The notes under the pieces were generated by a model. It ran no database searches. It was not told where the DNA came from and worked only from the letters and a program-made list of their open reading frames with translations. 54,867 bases of DNA from Purshia tridentata (taxonomy: Eukaryota; Streptophyta; Magnoliopsida; Rosales; Rosaceae): assembly GCA_003254885.1 (NCBI GenBank), contig QANT01005961.1, forward strand, positions 1-54,867, in the 5' to 3' direction. Position numbers and translations under genes: made by a program. This document shows positions 1 to 11,588 of the stretch, one piece after another. Each line of letters begins with the position of its first letter. Position 1 is the stretch's first letter.

Positions 1-1535
1 TATTCTTATTTGGTAGGCTAGCATCATGATTGGAACTATTTAGTTTTCTAGTCACTCTTTTAAAATTATCACTGGAAAAAATTAACCAAGTTGTAAATAA
101 TTTAGTTATGTAATTGTTATTAAATAAACAGACAGTAAATTTAATTGTTATCAAAATTGCATGTTTAATTAATTACAATTACATATTTAAATGATTTATA
201 ATTTAAATATAAAAAATAAACGATTTCGATCATAAATTACACTGAGAAATAAAAAAAATATAATAGATAAAAAAAATGATATGCACAATGAATACGAAAT
301 GGACCCAAACTTTAGGTTTGGACACGCAATTTTCTTTGATGACATATTTGTTTTGTTTCCTTGAAAGACAATAATATCTACCGCTACTATATTAGATTTA
401 TTTATTTGTTGGTTAGTTGCCATAAATTAATTTGATGACTGCGAGTTTGTAACCATTGAATGCTGGAAATAAATCTTTGAGGTGATTGCCGATCCCATTG
501 TGTGTGTCTCCGGGCAGCCCGCATAATAAAAAAGTAAGAGAGAAGAATATGAAGGCATTAAATTATCAGAAACAAGAAGAGAATGTAATGTAGAGTTATC
601 AGGTATGTATGTATTATTGTATTTGACCATTTCCTACGTTATTCTATTTCTTTGTCCTCTCTGTCTCACCAAAATTCAAAACCAAATAAAAAAACAAAAA
701 CAAAAAACAATAGTTATTAATTACAACAAGAACAATAACATAGAGGCAATTTAGGTGACGTGGCTTTCTCCTATTTGGGTAGTAGTAGTCGTAGTAGTGG
801 ACCTTTGCTCTCACCTATTTGTGGCCGTCGATATCATGCGCACCAGCTCACCACTACTAACCCCTTTCCTTTCCCACCCTGTCTAAATCAATATTTAAAG
901 GTGAAATATGGCATCAGCCATGGAGTGTGAAAAATTGAATTTTTCATTAACACAAAAACATGTTAGTTTGATTTATTTGACTCATTTGTGTTTCATGGTA
1001 TACTCATATCCATTTATTTGACCGTCATGTTGTATCATGTTAGCTTAAATAGCGGAGATTAGCCTCCACAAGATCCATGACCTGAGTCTTTTTTGTATTG
1101 GTACTGTGTGCATGTCATGTCTTAAATGGATAGATGATATTGTTTTTCTTTAAAAATTTGTTTAAGTTTTAAAACTTATGTAATTTTTTTATTAAAGTAA
1201 TTGAATAATTTGAATTTGTATGTCAAAATTTAAACAGAAAAAAAAGAACAACATTAAACAAAACAAACAGGTCGTGTAAGTCTTACAGATTGACTTAGGT
1301 GGTGAGAGAGTGAGAAAATTAGTTAAAATTAGAACAAGTCAATGGTTCGTTTCTCTTTAATCTAACGAAAAATAAATGGTTGGTATTTAAGGTCAGATCC
1401 ATTACTTATGTTGTGTCCTATATGTTTCATGCCATGCCTTGGAGTATTTTTTGCCCATAAATACAAACCTTTTATCACGCATCTACTTTGTGTTTTGTGT
1501 AAACTCTGTCACTGGGTATTGGCTCTTTTTTTTTG
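1..1535. other. Intergenic, AT-rich, no gene recognised
   Basis: Low-complexity AT-rich DNA with short open frames only and no recognisable protein. It probably includes distal promoter sequence of the DUF3527 gene downstream. I see no RNA gene. Confidence 0.6.
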
Positions 1536-1823
1536 GACCGATGGGTATTGGCTTTAGAAAACGCAAGAATATGTATGAAGTGGATCCCACACGCAAAACC
1601 CGGACTTGGTTCTCACTAGTCACTACTCAACAAGTACCCACCAAAATTCAACCCATAAAACGTGGCTTACGAAAAGACCGATAGGCATTGGCTTTAGAAA
1701 ACGCAGAAAACGCAAGAATATCTATGAAGTGGATCCCACACGCAAAACCCGGACTTGGTTCTCACTGGTCACTACTCAACAAGTACCAACCAAAATTCAA
1801 CCCATAAAACGTGGCTTACGAAA
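1536..1823. repeat. Two-copy tandem duplication of about 140 bp
   Basis: Copy 1 spans about 1536-1675 and copy 2 about 1676-1823. Both begin with GACCGAT and end with CGTGGCTTACGAAA and differ at only a few positions. Copy 2 carries a 9-bp internal micro-duplication (AAAACGCAG repeated before AAAACGCAAG). Both lie upstream of the probable first exon of the DUF3527 gene, so they may be promoter sequence. Confidence 0.9.
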
Positions 1824-1849
1824 CTCATTTTAATTTCATCACGCCACCA

Positions 1850-2330
1850 CTACTTTTATCGCTTGGTTCAGTTTTCAGTTTGTTTTCCACTCACTCTCTC
1901 GTTCTCTTTCTTCAATGGTGTATATCTTAGACACAGTCAGTCACAGTCTAAGACTCTAACCCACCTTTTGTCTTGGGAAATAAAAATTAACGCAAGGGTT
2001 CGGTTCGGAACCTAGTATTGTGACTTGTGAGTCGTGTGGTCTCATTATTAGTGGTGGTGGTGGTGGCTCTTGCTTATCTTGCTTGCTTTTACATGTGCTA
2101 CTTTGGTTATTCTTCACTGCCCACCTTTTTTTCTTTCTTTCTTTTTTGTGTTACCTTTCAGTTTTCTTTGTATCAAAGTTCTTGGGGATAGGTTGATAAG
2201 CTCAAAGTTTGAGGAGTAAAAGACTTTGGGCGTTGAATGTGTCCATCAGCTTCTTGCTTGTTGGTTTTTGCGTATTTGGGTGCATCTGATTTGTTGTGCT
2301 TCTTAATTCTTCTTGGATCCCATTCTTGAG
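1850..2330 (+). other. Probable 5'UTR exon of the DUF3527 gene
   Basis: A pyrimidine-rich leader-like stretch ends in a good donor, TTGAG|GTAAGAG, at 2330/2331. The next coding exon starts with an ATG directly after a CAG acceptor at 3151-3153, so the gene very likely has a non-coding first exon and an intron of about 0.8 kb in its leader. The start near 1850 is only a guess. Confidence 0.45.
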
Positions 2331-3153
2331 GTAAGAGAAAAATTTGGTCTTTTAGCATTTTTTATATTCTTTTAATTTTATAAAATAGTTTGAACTTTTC
2401 TTTTGGTGTCTGTTTGTTGTTTTTTATGGCTACTTTGTGGCTTTAATTGTGATTTTCTAATGTATGTTCGAATTTCCTTTCTGGGTTTTATTTAATGGTG
2501 GTAAGATACTAAGATGTGGGTTTTATTCAGTCTGTCTTCTTCTTGGAAAGGAAGTAGAGTAAACAGTTGGAGACGAGGAGTTAAGTTGGGTTGGTGAGAT
2601 TTATGGGGGGTGGTGTTTTTGTATGTATTTAATATTTTCCTATCTAGTGTTTGCATATTTCTAGCTTGTTCTTGTTTTGGATTAGAGACAAACTCTATTT
2701 AAGCCAACAAGGCAAAGTTGGAAGATTATATTGTATTTGGTCTTGATAAATACTACAAATAGTTAAAAACCTCCAAACAAACTTGTTTACGATTATGCTT
2801 GGAGCCTGATGCTTCAAGCTTCAGATTTTGAAAACAATCTTCCAAGCATGGCATCTGAAAACTTCCACCAAATTCTGGACTTATTTCCAAAGCTTCCGAG
2901 TGATAATTATTTCATTGATACTCTTAACATGTTTTGGATTTCTTCCAATTGATATCTTCTTACTTTTGCAAATTGATGACTTGTGCTTACCGCTTGTGTT
3001 CCTGTTCAGGATTCTTGTAAGATAAGACTTGGACGGAGAGAAGTTATGTAGTGCCGTTTACCAACAATTTATATGATTTGAGTTGAGGCAAAATAGAATA
3101 TAGAGAAAGAAGTTATCTACCATTAATGTGTATTATTTAATTGGGGTCAGCAG

Positions 3154-5565
3154 ATGGATGATAGATTTGTAAATGCTCAGAAAGATCACCTGGGAAAAGA
3201 TGATTCATTGCATACGTTGAGCAAGGAGAGAGAATTATCAGTAAAAGGTACTTTAAATTCCTCTGGGTCAAAGTTGAAAAGGTTGGTCAGATGGGCAAAT
3301 CCACAGCATGCCATAACTTTAAATGTTAAGCGTTCACAAATTAGTAGATGTTGCACAAAAAGTACCTTGTTTCAAAGTACTCTTGGCTTGGACGGTAGGA
3401 TTCCAAGGCATATACTGAGCTTAGATGAAAGATTTCGTCGTCGATGCTTGGAATTAATTCATATTAGTGCATTCAAAGCTGCGCAATGCAATGTATCTGT
3501 GAATTTGAGCTCTGCAAATATGGGTGTTTTGTCTGACAGCTTGAATGTGACCAAAATTAGAAGTAGAGATACATGTGATTCTGCTAGTTTTGTTTTTGAA
3601 TGTCCATTGGCAGCTGGAGGTGGCAGTGTAGTCATAAGCCCTGCAGGAGGGTGGATTGTAGGTACAGTTATGGGAAGCAAGAGCATGATAAATATATTGA
3701 AGAGCCGTTTGTTTCACCAATTGGGCCCCCTGGGTAGCAATGCAGACTTAGGAAGAATAAACTCAAATGATAACAGAGGCTCAATATGCTATGATTTCAC
3801 AGAGTCTCCAGGTGGATTAAGTTTCTCTCCTTCACCGAAGCTTGAAAAGGAAACACCAATTAAGGGAAGCCATAAAAATGGATCTGATACTGGCCACAAA
3901 AGGCTTGTTTCTATTTGTAGCACAAACTCTACATGTTCTGCTCAATCTTCTCCTTCTCTTGCCACTGTTTCTCAAGGAATGCTCCAATGCACGTGGAAGG
4001 GAGGGAATCCTCACTTTGTTTTCTCCACAGATGAAAAGAAGGAGGTCTATGTAGCCAACTTGTGGAAGGTTGAGTCTGAAGAGGACAAAACTCTGGACTA
4101 TATATACTTGTTCCATTCAGGAAAGGGTGGCCAAAAGGACCATGAGATTCGTGATAGTGAGTCACACCTTGTAGGTAAGATGAAGGTGAATAATATGGTC
4201 TCCCTCTGCTCAAACAATTCAAAGATCATGGAGACTCAGTTCGTTTTATTTGGTGGTGGTATTGAGATGCACACTTCGAGCCATAATCTCAGGAAAAGTA
4301 AGGGGTTATCAAAGAAGGTAGTGAAAGTTTTCAGGTCAAGTCATTCATCCAAACAAAAAACCATCTCCAAATTGAGTGGACTGAGTTCCATAGTTGAAAG
4401 TTCTTCTCAGGAATCATGCCTAGACACAGGTAACAATCAAGATGCTCTAGGTGTACCCAATTTATCAGAAGATTATATCCCTCCGAATTTTGAATTGGCT
4501 GCCATTGTTGTGAAAGATCATCTCCCTGATAAACGTAAGGAGGAAGCTGGAGGTTGGGGTTTGAAATTTCTAAAGAAAGTTGGGGTCAAGAAGACCATTG
4601 ACTCTGTGGAACCCTCAGCACCTTTCATATGTTGTCGAAATAATGGTGATTGCTCTACAAGTGTGAATGTTCTAATCCCAGCAGGTCTTCATGGTGGACC
4701 AAGAACCAGAAATGGTGGTCCTTCAAGTCTTACTGAAAGATGGAGATCTGGTGGACACTGTGACTGTGGTGGTTGGGACATGGGGTGCCCTCTCACAGTA
4801 CTTGAAACCACATCAAACAAAGAAGACATTTTGTCTCAATCCGACACTCAGGGGGATTGCAAGTCATTTGATTTAAATACACAGGTATCCCAATCTTCTA
4901 TCTCTTCTTCCCCCCCCCCCCCCCCCNCCCCCTTTTCCCAAATAGAAAATTTTATTGAGCAAGTATTAAAATTGGTTTAAGCCATCATACATGTTTACAA
5001 AATTTGTACATCCTGTGTATCTCTTGATGACTCATTGTTCCGGCTCTTCTTCTGTCTTTCAATTTCCCAATATTGAGGTTATACATAATCTGAAAAGATA
5101 ATATTGTTTTGGACATAAGATAGATGTGCAATATTTTTTTGTGGCTTGAAAAAGAAGAATGAAATGCTTTTATGACTTAGCTGATGGGTATCGAAACTTG
5201 GCATTTAATATTTCATCACTATACATTGATTCTTAGCAAGGCTATGGTATTTTGGTTGATGTTGAAATGATTTCAGGAATAATTTATCACATACTAACAT
5301 CTATTATTGTTATTTGAATTTTTCATTCGTACTTAACTTTTTGAGCAAAGATATTTATCTCTCATTTCAAATTCTTCAGGGTTCAAAGCATGGTGCTCCC
5401 ACATTGAGGATGCTGAATGTCTCTGACGGTTTGTATTTTATTCATTTTCAACCAACTCTGTCAATTCTGCAGTCTTTCTCAATTGCAGTAGCAATTATTC
5501 ATACACAGAGTCCCACTCTCCGGCCCAAATGTACAGGAGTGTTAAGTACCAAAATCCAGGGTTGA
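3154..5565 (+). CDS. DUF3527 domain protein, function unknown
   Basis: Two coding exons, 3154-4884 and 5380-5565, join in phase 0 (donor ACAG|GTATCC, acceptor TTCTTCAG|GG) to give 638 residues. The C-terminal half matches my knowledge of the plant DUF3527 family: a Gly/Cys-rich segment ending WDMGCPLTVLE (about residue 540-550), then after the intron GAPTLRMLNVSDGLYFIHF and a SFSIAVAIIHTQSPTLRPK-like end. The N-terminal half is Ser-rich and basic (for example KLKRLVRWANPQ near residue 42). No signal peptide or membrane segment is evident. The start is the first in-frame ATG and sits directly after a CAG acceptor, which implies an upstream leader intron. The intron holds a poly-C run with one N, 25 bp past the donor. 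No biochemical role is known to me. Confidence 0.88.
4910..4932. repeat. Poly-C tract interrupted by N
   Basis: Seventeen C, one N (4927), then five C, just inside the intron of the DUF3527 gene. The N probably marks an unresolved homopolymer length. Confidence 0.9.
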
Positions 5566-6455
5566 AACTTATGTAGTCTTTGTAACACTCTTACTGTATA
5601 CAACAGTAAGTAATTTACAAGATATGTATTTATACTTGGAATCACGGTTATGTTTTATGGCTTTCGATTACCCTGATATAGTGATATCAGACAGTTTTCT
5701 AATTCTAGATTAGTTGGCACTCGTTGGGTTTTAATCTTTTGATTCTTAAACCAGAAACCCTTGTAATCTGCTTCTATTATTGAATGTACAAGATTTGGTA
5801 TAGTTAAATTCATAGAAAATCATCTTGAGGGCAATTAGCAAACACTGAAATTGGTATTTTTATAATTTTGTTGTAGATCAATCTGAACTGGAATTTGATC
5901 CTTAGAACAAAACCTACTATTATAATTTTGATTTTATTTTTCTGTCAACCGCCACTTCATCTAGAGCATTTACAGCTTCTCAACATTCTTGCTCTGGTCA
6001 ACACTAGTTCGTTCATAACCATCTTCTTATGTGGAATGCATCATTCTAGTGCTCACAAAGTAAGTTTCCCTGGATCATTCCTTTCTCTTTTTACTTGTTT
6101 TAATTGGGACATGTTTTAATTACAGGGCTTACATGTGACGTTTTGGATTTGTTTTACTTGTCTAGCTGTAACTATGTCAGCAATCCTCTTCATAATCACA
6201 AGATAAGGTGAGAAACATACCAATAGCCTCTAACCATGTCATATCAAACCATGAACCTGAGCAATTTTAAAAGATGACAGTAATTTAATTAGATGTGTTA
6301 TTCTTTTATTTCTTTGTTTGTAATGTTTTATAAGGCATGTTCGCTTAACTTCATATTTCCTATCCAAGATAGAGAAAAGAAAAAGATGAGAATGCTTTTG
6401 GGGTTAGCATCCATTACTGACCAGGGAAAATAATAGAAAAGAAGGAATCATTCAG

Positions 6456-6495
<40 letters not shown>

Positions 6496-7076
6496 CTGTA
6501 CTGATAGAAAATCAAGGACAACAATACAATAAATCCACTTAGCAAATCTCTAAAGAGAAAAAGAACAAGAAAGGGATTTAACTTCAAGCTTATTCATTAG
6601 GACCTTGAACACTCTGTAAGTATATGGGATTAAATTGCAGGTAACCATTGACTTCTATCTTGTATGATTACTGTAAGTATAAGACTTCTGGCAAATTAAT
6701 TTTTTATAGTTCTACACAGAAGCAGGTCAATAATTCTGGATAACTCTTATATGTCTCAATTGTTGATCTACTTTTAGCTTAATAAAGTGCATATTTTAAA
6801 ATAATAATAATAATAATGTGCACATTTAACCTGCTTATGAAAACGTTTTATGTCATGAGTTCATGGCTGATCATTTCCTTTAGAAATTTGCCCCTCTATG
6901 GTATCATAAGATCATTGCTGAAAATTCATGTTATACGGTTAGTCAGAAGTCAGAAGTCAGAAGCAGGGATGATAAATCGTTATTTGAACATGCTTACTTA
7001 GGCTAATGTTTTTGCTTTTTGCTTTTAAGTAAAGATAGAAATGGGAAAGGGAGTGGAAAGTGAGGAGAGACGATAG
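5566..7076. other. Intergenic; 3' flank of the DUF3527 gene, no gene seen
   Basis: AT-rich sequence with only short open frames. It contains a (CA)n microsatellite at about 6458-6494, a short (AAT)n run near 6800, and a triplicated GTCAGAA motif near 6943-6963. Nothing protein-like was recognised. Confidence 0.6.
6458..6494. repeat. (CA)n microsatellite
   Basis: About 18 uninterrupted CA units in intergenic DNA. Confidence 0.95.
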
Positions 7077-7705
7077 ATGGCGTCACATGAACACATTGAA
7101 ACCAATGTTGCCAAGGTATGCTCTTTGTAATAAATAAAAAATTGGTAATTTCCATATTGTTCTAAATTTTAGGGTTCAAGGGTTTAGGTTTGGTTAATTA
7201 TGTTCATTGAATCAATGTGATTATATCTTGTTTTTTGTCCTACGATTTAGCATTTTATTATATCTGTTACAGAATTTCCTTTTCTTTTTTTTGGGTGGCT
7301 AACATCAAATTTAAGTATCATTAAAAAAAAAATAAAAAAATTAGGTCTCATTAACATCAAATTTTTTGAATGAATTTTAATTGTGGAATCTTAGTTCATT
7401 TTAATTAGCAAGCCATCATAAGACTCTGGTTATCAAACAGAAAACCAAATTCTACATTCTTTAATGAATGTGGATTTAATAAGTTTCAGTTTCTACATTC
7501 ATTAGTTTTAATCAAAGAAATTATGTTTAATTGTTTCCTTTTGTGCTTCTAATTTGCAGACAAAAGAGTTTCGACCTCTGGCTGATAATATCAACAGGCG
7601 GCTTTGGGTTGAAATTTTGTCATATTTTCTCAGAAGTTTGTATTTTTTTAAACAAACTTCTGATTCAAATCCAAGCATTTTGCATACTAAATTAAAAGAT
7701 AATTA

Positions 7706-7913
7706 GAGTATGTTGATGATCACAGCGTCGTAAGATGGTGGTCGAACTGATCAGAAGGCTTAACAAATGTGGGGTTAATAGCCCTTGTTTTGATGTGGGT
7801 TCTGAAGAGATTAAGGATTGAACTACAAGGTTTCTTCCTCTGTTGGCATTATGAATCATGTAGAGGCTCAAAGAAGGAATGTCGGTGGTGAACTGCTTGG
7901 TTTCTTTTACTAA
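7706..7913 (+). pseudogene. Ribosomal protein S15a (uS8) pseudogene fragment
   Basis: Translated in pieces, the sequence matches the C-terminal half of the plant cytosolic 40S protein S15a. It reads EYVDDHS, then after a frame change VVELIRRLNKCGVNSPCFDV, then a TGA, then in another frame IMNHVEAQRRNVGGELLGFF plus Y and a TAA stop at 7911-7913. The functional family reads [20 protein letters not shown] and then [20 protein letters not shown] followed by FY. A block of roughly a dozen codons between LLPS and AGIM is missing. Frameshifts, a stop and the deletion show that it is dead. Related sequence recurs at 16801-16879, at the matching position of the second duplication unit. Confidence 0.85.
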
Positions 7914-9412
7914 ACTAGGCACAATTTATATCAGGAATGAGATTGAATTTTTCTGCAAGAGGTTCTATTTTTGTTTTTTGTATTTTTTGTGTGAAGTTAT
8001 GAGGAGCTTTTATATTTAGGGTTTAGGGTTTATTAATTGTGTTTCTGTATGAAAAATTATTATGTATATTTGATATATCGCTACATGGTACCACTCCATG
8101 TATTATAACATGGGTGTATTACGAATTTATACTTGTTGGGTCTTGTACATTTTTTTTTTTTTTTGGCCAAGTGGNGCCAAGTGGGTCTCTTGTACATCTT
8201 TAAGAAACGAAAAAGAGAGAATGGAAAATAGATCAATATCCATATCCATAGGCTCATAGCTATCTTTTCACTTTCCTCTCAATTTTAAATCTTTTATCCG
8301 TTAAAAAAGAAACAGACATTGCTATATTGTAGTTTTTTGGGTAAATTTATTTTATTAAATTTCTGTCAATTTTAGTTTCATTGTTTGAAATTCAAAAAGT
8401 AGAATATATAAAATCATAATTCCCTCCCCTGGTGACGCTATCATAATAAGCACTAAAGAGAAGAGAGAGTGTTTTTATCCCCACAATTTTTATAGAGAAA
8501 AAAATCGGATTAAAAACTAGCAACTAGCAAGTAATAAGGCTCTAAATAACACTGAAAAAAAAAAATTTCGTTAGGGAATTCACTAATGTGTCAAATGAGC
8601 TCAACCAACACTGATACATATAAACATAATTAATATAGATATGATACAAACCATACAGTACAAGTAAAAGTACAAAATAGGTTAGATTAATATGAACACG
8701 ACACATGTGAACGGGTCGAGTTAGGCTGGTGTTTTTAGCCTATAATGTGAGGCACGGCATGAGCAACACACATATCAAGAATCACACAACCACAAGGGCG
8801 AAATGAGTCTAAACTAGGCACAATTCGCTTAACATTTTATTTTTTTCATTTTGAAAAAACTTATTTTTGAAAGCAAAAAAAATTAATATTTAATGATATA
8901 AGTTTGTATTGTAATTTGTAACAAAAAAAAAGAATGAAGAAAATATAAGTCCGACCTGTTTAAAACACGATACAAACACAAACGGGCCACATACTGTAGG
9001 CCGTTTTGAGTTTATATCTTAACTATTTAGGTTGGAACAAATACAATGTTACTATTAAAAGGTCCGATATTAAGACATGTTGTACATGTGGATTTACTTT
9101 GCCATTTATATAAACAAGTAAGATACTATCATACTAACAAGTATAAAGTATTTTAAAACATCATTTACCATTCAAATTTGAAATTAATATTATTATAAAT
9201 AAAAAAAATCATCCAAAATGGCAAAATCTGGAAGCTTCCTAATAAATAAAAATAATAGGAAACAGACGGTTTGCCGGTTTTGGGAGTTTTTTTGATCAGC
9301 GTGAAGAGCCTCTTTTTTCTAAGATAAGAGCTGACATCTTTTTCGCTTAACCTTTTTCACCTTCAATGGGGACAGCACACACTAGTAGTACACTACCCAT
9401 ATATATGCACTC
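7914..9412. other. 5' flank of SUVR copy A, no gene
   Basis: AT-rich DNA. The segment at about 8660-8990 aligns with about 17470-17770 upstream of copy B (shared pieces include AAATAGGTTAGATTA and TTAATATTTAATG). So the SUVR promoter region is part of the tandem duplication. Position 8175 is N. Confidence 0.65.
8138..8197. repeat. Poly-T plus duplicated 9-mer around an N, flanked by direct repeats
   Basis: The order is GGGTCTTGTACAT, a run of about 15 T, GGCCAAGTGG, N, GCCAAGTGG, then GGGTCTCTTGTACAT. The flanking repeats resemble a target-site duplication around a very short poly-T-bearing insertion. The duplicated 9-mer around the N could instead be an assembly join. Confidence 0.5.
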
Positions 9413-9421
9413 AAACCCTAG
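9399..9421 (+). promoter_or_regulatory. TATA-like and telo-box motifs of SUVR copy A
   Basis: CATATATATG (from 9398) is followed by the telo-box AAACCCTAG at 9413-9421, directly ahead of the non-coding first exon. The same telo-box occurs before copy B at 18244-18252, so it was inherited through the duplication. Telo-boxes are typical of plant genes expressed in dividing cells. Confidence 0.5.
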
Positions 9422-9498
9422 AGAGCTTCTCTAGCTTCTTGGACCACCACACAGCTTCTCTTATCAAACTTGGAGCTCCGTCTTCTAGCCTTCTGGAG
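9413..9498 (+). other. Non-coding first exon of SUVR copy A (5'UTR)
   Basis: The sequence runs from the telo-box to the donor TTCTGGAG|GTATAT at 9498/9499. It is closely matched by 18244-18308 before copy B (shared CTCTAGCTTCTTGGACC). The next likely acceptor is GGATTAG at 11507, giving a leader intron of about 2.0 kb. This part is inference from paralogue conservation. Confidence 0.55.
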
Positions 9499-11588
9499 GT
9501 ATATATGTATAATGTTGTATACAGTGAAACATACATACACTTATCTCTCTCTCTTTTGTATTCACTATCACAAATGGTTCAAAAGAGTGGCCTCAAGCTC
9601 ATTTTTTTATATTTCTTCAATCTTATTTGAGCAGCAACTTTCATCTGCGTGAAATGCATTTTGTTTTGTTCTTTAATCAAAATCTTGTACTTGTTTGTTT
9701 TTCTATTTCTTCTAGTCTTTAAGATTATTCTTTTGAAAGCAGTCAAAGTGATACGCATTTTGTTAATATACTTCAACATGTTGATGAGTTCCCTTCAAAT
9801 GCTTGATTTTTTTCTTTTTTTTGTGGGCGTATTTGGGAATTTCTAATTTTTTTAATTTCTCACTCTAGCTTGCGAGGCAAGTAATCGTTATCTTGAATAA
9901 TGTGTTTGCACTTTCCTATTCATTTTCGATGTTTCATGCACACAACATTTTTCTTTATCGTTTGGGTATTTTTACATTGTACTTCATTTGCTTTCCCTTT
10001 AGCTACAACTTACTGCTTTTCTTATTTTCGCCTCAAGTTTTTATTTTATGAAATGAAGAAAGTTCAAGTTTTTTTTTTTTTTAATTTTATTTTTTGAAAT
10101 GGAAAAAAATCAAGTTTTGTTTGTTTTATCCGTGGAAAATATAATGAGAGGTGCACATTTGAACATACGTTTATATTTAACTCCCCCTTTCTTTATGTAA
10201 GATTTTTTCACGTTATCTGTGGTCTTTGCATTCAGGTTGTGATTTGTTAATCTCCATCCCTCTTTGTTTGTCTCATTCATCTCAGGGTTCCCCAGTTTTA
10301 TTAGCAAAAAGAAAGGACTTAAGTTTTCTTATGTTTTCTTCACTTCATATATATAATATGGGTTTTATGCATCATGGTTTAGATGTGTTATTATTTGCTG
10401 TTTTAGTTCTTGTACTCTTCCTTTATAGCTTTGAGTTTATCTCCAAGAATCCATCACTGTTGTTAATGTATATACTGGACTTGGCTTGTGTACTGTTAAA
10501 AGAGGATGCTTTTGTCAGTTTTTTATTTGTCTTGGTTTTCATATTGGAACTTTGCTGTGTTAATTGTTCATTGCACATACTGGCTGCTGAGATGCATAAG
10601 AGTCTATTAGTTTTGTGTTTTATTTAATTATTATTATTAGTTTGCGTAGAATTTACAAAATTCAATTTTGTTTAAGCAATATTCTGTTGTTAATTTCATG
10701 CAGAGCACTAGCATTATGTCCAAAACAAAGAACATTTTTAAGTTTTCTAGACGACATTGACTCCTTTTACTTTCAGTTAGTTAATATAGATGTTGGTATT
10801 AAGCCTTTAGTCTTTCAATTTTTAATGTCAATAATATTTTTGAGGATTTTCGCAGTGTATTCTTTCAGTTCTTCAGTTGTAGTAGCGGATCTGAATTTTG
10901 AAATTAATTACTTTTCATTTCAGTTTATCTACTTATGCTGGATATGGACAACCAGTGAAAAAATTACTAATTTTTTTTACCAGTTATTTGAAATTATCTG
11001 TTCTTTTTGTGGCCCTTATGAAGTTTTCGTATATACATTCATCATTAAGTAATAGCATTCATGGTGACATGACTACTCCATTTTAATGCTACTTCAATAT
11101 TTTCTCTTAAGAACTTTTGATGAACGCTGACTGAACATAGTTTTCCAAGATAGTGGGCAAAACTTCATGGATTTGGTCTAGCATACATTAATTTCAGTCG
11201 ACATTATATCTTTTGTATGTCATTCTGGGTTTATTTTCAGATTTTACAAGACTACAAGGACAATTACTGTTTCTACATTGTGGTTACTTTGTAACGTGTT
11301 AATACCCTAGCTTTTCTAAAGAAAGTTTCCTTGGTTAAAATTTATAGGTTTTCTTTCCTTTCTGGTTACGTGTTTCATTTGATGGCAGTAGCGTTATTCT
11401 TTAAAATAATTCAGTCCACTAAGAGTGGCATATTCATAATTCATTTTCCAATTTTGGATCAATTATGATGATTTATATCTATCACTTGTTCCACTATTCT
11501 GGATTAGGTTCCTTTGGGGACCTGTTGCAGAAAGAGAAGGGAAGGGACAAACCGTCAAATTGAGTTATACGACAAGTTTAAATCAGTG

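Noticed and set aside
10226..11086. Hydrophobic plus-strand open frames of 133 and 145 codons
   Set aside because: They lie in the leader intron of SUVR copy A. The aligned region of copy B (about 19040-19900) has no matching open frames, so they are not conserved coding sequence.
11514..11588. 25-residue upstream extension of the SUVR copy A WIYLD exon
   Set aside because: It would begin at TTG and matches no known SUVR N-terminus; the ATG at 11589 fits the family.
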